From CAYTLW01 sp964438735 (GTDB lineage: Bacteria > Myxococcota_A > UBA9042), in the NCBI GenBank assembly GCA_964438735.1, contig CAYTLW010000044.1, positions 1-52,286 of the forward strand: a stretch of DNA of 52,286 nt, read 5' to 3'. The number at the start of each line of letters is the position of its first letter. The stretch's first letter is position 1. This document shows, piece by piece, positions 49,734-52,286 of this stretch. The notes below the pieces were generated by a model. That model was not told the origin of the DNA. It saw only the letters and a list, made by a program, of their open reading frames with translations, and searched no databases. Position numbers and translations under genes: made by a program.

Positions 49734-50984
49734 TCATCCTGGCCGCCCGATGCGCGCCAGTTGGCGGGCGATCATGGCCGTCGATGCCCGCCCGACGCCG
49801 GCCTCCGCGGCGAACTGTCGCCAGCGCGAGACCACCGAGGCCACCTCGTCGATGATGGCATCGGCCTCGGCGATGCCGACGCTCCGGCCCAGCCGCAGCA
49901 TGTCGTCGCGGCTCGGGTCGCGTCCGTTGCCACCGACGGCGGTGCTGTGCTCGCCGCCCGGGCCTTCGCTGAAGGTCAGGTCATAGGCCGGCGCCAGTCG
50001 CCAGCGCCCGGCGACGTCCATCAAGAAGGTGAACTGCTTGCCGTGGTCGTCGCGATTGCAGGCCAGGACATTGAAGGCCATGTAGCGAAACGCCATGTCG
50101 GCCTCGCGCTGGTCGCGGCACAGGCGCAGAGCCACGCGTAGCAGGGCGTCGTAGTCCAGCGCGGGCAGGCGGTGGTCGGCGTGCAGCAGGCCGGCCAGGG
50201 TGTGCGCGTGCAGGCGCGCGCCGGTGGCCGGATCGGGGCGGTCGAAGCGCTCGGTGGCGAAGTACCCGGGCCCGGTGGCAGAGCGGAGAACGCGGCTGGC
50301 GGTCGTGCGCAGTCCCGCAGCGGCGGCCATGCGGTGGTAAGCGAGCTCGATGGGGCCGATGTCTTCCGGATCCGAGGGTGCGCGGAACTTGACCATGTAC
50401 AGACGGTGGTCGGGGGGCGGGTCGACGGTGCCGTGGACGATGTGGTCGTCCGCCTCGCGCCAGCCCACCAGCACCTTGGGTCGAGCACCGCCGGGCGAGC
50501 CTCCTGCGGCCCAGAGCTGGTCGAGGACGTCGCCGCCAGCGCCGGCGAGCAGGCGGGCTCCGTCGCTGGCCAGCTCGTCCAGGGTCGCGCTGCCGTCGGA
50601 GGTCGCCAGCGCGAACTCGGGCTCGTAGCACAGCGCCCCGATGCCGCGACTGCCGACGATGGCCAGCCGGTCCACGGGCGTGAGCGCGACCGGGTCGAGG
50701 CCGCTGCGACGGGCACGGCGATCGACGAGCATCCGACCCCACGCGTCGGGCAGACCGTCGCTGAACACGCCGTGCAGACCGCCCATCGCGATCGGTCCCT
50801 CGTGCACGCCAGGGCGCAGGGCCAGCTCGAAGGGTGAGATGGCGAGTTGGGGCGCCGCCAGGGCCTCGGCCGAGTACTCGAAGAAGGCCCGCCGATCCCG
50901 CCAGGCCAGCCGCCCTACCGACGTGCTCTGGCCAGGCCGCCAGCGCAGCGAGACATGCACGACGGCCACGGCAGGGGTCTTCAC
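49734..50984 (-). CDS. hipA: HipA-family toxin kinase
   Basis: Ser/Thr kinase toxin of a type II toxin-antitoxin pair, 416 aa, close to the usual 420-440. In E. coli HipA inactivates glutamyl-tRNA synthetase by phosphorylation and causes persistence. The HipA N-domain opens with VVHVSLRWRPGQSTSVGRL. The nucleotide-loop segment is GSPGGARPKVLVGW. The catalytic and metal residues are in NRDDHGKQF and YDLTF, all intact, so the toxin should be active. The start overlaps the hipB stop by ATGA, giving antitoxin-first order and translational coupling. It is flanked by the frameshifted gene and by the hipB operator region. Confidence 0.92.
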   Translation of the reverse strand: MKTPAVAVVHVSLRWRPGQSTSVGRLAWRDRRAFFEYSAEALAAPQLAISPFELALRPGVHEGPIAMGGLHGVFSDGLPDAWGRMLVDRRARRSGLDPVALTPVDRLAIVGSRGIGALCYEPEFALATSDGSATLDELASDGARLLAGAGGDVLDQLWAAGGSPGGARPKVLVGWREADDHIVHGTVDPPPDHRLYMVKFRAPSDPEDIGPIELAYHRMAAAAGLRTTASRVLRSATGPGYFATERFDRPDPATGARLHAHTLAGLLHADHRLPALDYDALLRVALRLCRDQREADMAFRYMAFNVLACNRDDHGKQFTFLMDVAGRWRLAPAYDLTFSEGPGGEHSTAVGGNGRDPSRDDMLRLGRSVGIAEADAIIDEVASVVSRWRQFAAEAGVGRASTAMIARQLARIGRPG

Positions 50985-51286
50985 GATCGACTGCCCCGCT
51001 GACGCCCGGGCTTGCCGTCATCGATCAGCTGGTCGAGGGACTCCCAGGCCGGCGGCGCGAAGAGCGCTTCGATGTCGGCCGTCGCGTCGAGCACGACGGC
51101 CAGCTTCGCCAGCGCAACCAGCCCGATCCGGCCGGTCCGCTCGAAGCGCTTGAGGGTGCCCAGTGACACGCCAGAGCGCGCCGCCAGCCCCGCCTGGGTC
51201 AAGCGCAGGCGAAGTCTCGATTCGCGGGCGCGGCGGCCGACGTCGCCGATCATCTCTGCCGGAGTCTTCAGACTTGTGGTTCTCAT
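50981..51286 (-). CDS. hipB: HipB-like XRE-family antitoxin
   Basis: 101 aa from the ATG at 51286; an ATG three codons upstream (51295) lies inside the -10 element and is therefore unlikely. The helix-turn-helix is LRLTQAGLAARSGVSLGTLKRFERTG. Such antitoxins bind the toxin and repress their own promoter. A TATAAT ends 7 nt before the start and a perfect palindrome overlaps the start codon, so I infer a leaderless, autoregulated transcript. The C-terminus (WESLDQLIDDGKPGRQRG) is longer and more polar than that of E. coli HipB. Confidence 0.9.
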   Translation of the reverse strand: MRTTSLKTPAEMIGDVGRRARESRLRLRLTQAGLAARSGVSLGTLKRFERTGRIGLVALAKLAVVLDATADIEALFAPPAWESLDQLIDDGKPGRQRGSRS

Positions 51287-51322
51287 ATGAGCCATTATAG
51301 CTTGGTGGAGAGCCTGTGGCTA
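51282..51322 (-). promoter_or_regulatory. hipBA promoter and operator
   Basis: On the minus strand TAGCCA (51322-51317) and TATAAT (51299-51294) are separated by 17 bp. The palindrome CTCATATGAG (51282-51291) spans the region between the -10 and the hipB ATG, where a repressor would block RNA polymerase. Confidence 0.5.
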
Positions 51323-51850
51323 GAATGTGATCCCTTCGTCGTCGGCCGACGGGCCGAGATCACGTCGGCACGAAAGGTCTTCTTCATCGACAACGGCGTG
51401 CGCAACCAGATCTTCGGCGGCTTCAGCGCGCCCGAGGAGCGCGGTGACCACGGCGCCTTGTTCGAGAACCTCGTCTTCTCCGAGATCGCCAGGTCCATAC
51501 ATCCCCAGCTCGACTCGGTGCGCTGCTGGCGCTCGAAGTCGGGCGCGGAGGTCGATTTTGTGGTGCAGCAGAGAGCGCGCCTCGTCGCCATCGAAGCCAA
51601 AGCCGGCGACTGCCGCGGCCGCATCAGCCGCTCGGCGCGCAGCTTTGTGCAGGCCTATCAGCCCGATTGCCTGCTGGTGGTCTCGGCCAGGGAGTATCCG
51701 AGTCGGTCGTTGGGCGGCACCGAAGTCCGGTTCGTGACGCTGGATGCGGTGCGTGGGACGCTCCTGCGTCGGGCTGGCCGCTTGGGAGGCGGTCCGGGGC
51801 CGGCGCAGAAGTGGCTGGACTGGTTGTTGTTTTTCAAAAGGCCGGGCTCG
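51320..51850 (+). pseudogene. C-terminal remnant of a DUF4143-type ATPase
   Basis: The readable part matches only the C-terminal DUF4143 region: ARKVFFIDNGVRNQIFG, GALFENLVFSEIAR, and the PD-(D/E)xK-like SKSGAEVDFVV...LVAIEAKAGD. The N-terminal AAA+ ATPase half, which should precede it by about 200 residues, is missing. The hipB promoter lies where that half should end, which suggests an insertion or deletion removed it. There is no convincing start codon. The frame stays open into the SEC-C remnant, which is probably chance. Confidence 0.7.
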
Positions 51851-51883
51851 GCGGCGACAGGATCCGAAACCGCTGAGGCAACC

Positions 51884-52220
51884 ATGACCCGAGTCGGACG
51901 CAACGCACCCTGCCCCTGCGGCAGCGGCCGCAAGTACAAGAAGTGTTGCCTGCGGCGCGACGAGGTGGCGCCCGCCTACACACAGACCGAGCGCCTGGCG
52001 GTCCTGGACCGGCTGGCCGACTACCGGCTGGAGGAGCCCTGGGAGGCTGTACTTCGACCATGTCTTCGCGGACGGCCGCACGCTGGCTGGCGCGTTGCTT
52101 GAGGAGGACCGACGGCTCAGCGACGGCGGTCGGCGCTACCTGCGGGCCTGCCTGGAGGCGCCGCTGCGCGTCTGGGAGGTCGCCGAGGTCATGCCGGGGC
52201 GTTCGCTCACCAGAAACTAG
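51884..52220 (+). pseudogene. SEC-C protein remnant with a +1 frameshift and internal deletion
   Basis: It starts MTRVGRNAPCPCGSGRKYKKCCLRRDE, nearly identical in its motif to the gene at 44080. The frame then leaves the family near WEAVLRP (about 52045). In the next frame the sequence resumes as LYFDHVFADGRTLAGALLEED, then GGRRYLRACLEAPLRVWEV and stops at the TAG at 52218-52220. That C-terminal block is typical of SEC-C-linked proteins whose full length is several hundred residues, so the middle appears deleted. Two hairpins follow at once. Confidence 0.65.
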
Positions 52221-52241
52221 AGGGGGCTTCCGAAGCCCCCT
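52221..52241. terminator. hairpin directly after the SEC-C remnant stop
   Basis: AGGGGGCTTC (52221-52230) is perfectly complementary to GAAGCCCCCT (52232-52241), with one base between them, so the actual loop would be about 5-7 nt. It starts at the base after the stop codon. Confidence 0.5.
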
Positions 52242-52242
52242 C

Positions 52243-52268
52243 GGCCCGAAAAACGTCGTTTTCGGGCC
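52243..52268. terminator. second hairpin in tandem
   Basis: GGCCCGAAAA (52243-52252) pairs perfectly with TTTTCGGGCC (52259-52268) around a 6-nt loop. The A-T rich inner part and the tandem placement suit a terminator active on either strand. Confidence 0.5.
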
Positions 52269-52286
52269 TCACCCCAAAGCTCCGCC

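Overview
The window is about 52 kb of high-GC DNA from what looks like a draft or metagenome assembly: one 100-N spacer at 37091-37190 sits inside a gene. The gene content suggests a Myxococcota/Bradymonadota-like (former Deltaproteobacteria) Gram-negative bacterium. Pointers are lipoproteins with Asp/Ser/Thr/Gly/Pro linkers, a Cys-rich repeat lipoprotein with MopE-type metal-binding motifs, a family of secreted proteins with P-domains and fibrinogen-like ends, and an outer-membrane-type protein. This placement is an inference from gene families, not from a marker phylogeny.

Layout. 1-15208: a Cys-rich lipoprotein and four paralogous secreted proteins arranged around clpB and dapF. 15231-21485: a GrdB-family gene with an in-frame TGA that I read as selenocysteine, then recA, alaS and a DAHP synthase (aroG type). 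21482-22740: a REP-associated Y1 transposase (RAYT) with palindromic repeats just upstream. Fifteen copies of the same repeat family lie in five intergenic regions between 4890 and 28095. 22841-28818: an outer-membrane-type protein, a cupredoxin-like protein, a class III nucleotide cyclase, a SagB-type nitroreductase and a TauE/SafE permease. 28968-37336: a giant membrane protein, a double CDGSH protein, two lipoproteins (one with a ruined zinc-protease motif) and a MepA-like murein endopeptidase whose reading frame is broken only by an assembly artefact. 37440-40991: an unusual protein carrying two complete SF1 helicase modules. 41065-46894: a slipin, an 870-bp non-coding stretch with a tRNA-His-like element and strong hairpins, a ChaN-like lipoprotein, a SEC-C/DUF1186 protein, a Gp157-like small protein and a small membrane protein. 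47025-52286: a frameshifted helical-repeat gene, a hipBA toxin-antitoxin pair, remnants of a DUF4143 gene and a SEC-C gene, and two hairpins.

How it fits together. recA, alaS, dapF, clpB and aroG are ordinary core genes. The accessory layers are (i) cell-surface and secreted proteins, (ii) a RAYT/REP system that has seeded intergenic regions, and (iii) a right-hand segment with a toxin-antitoxin pair and decaying genes. Several genes start 7-9 nt after a good -10 hexamer and lack a Shine-Dalgarno sequence, so leaderless initiation seems to be used here. The observations I rate highest are the selenoprotein, the tandem helicase fusion, the RAYT/REP set and the repairable assembly gap.
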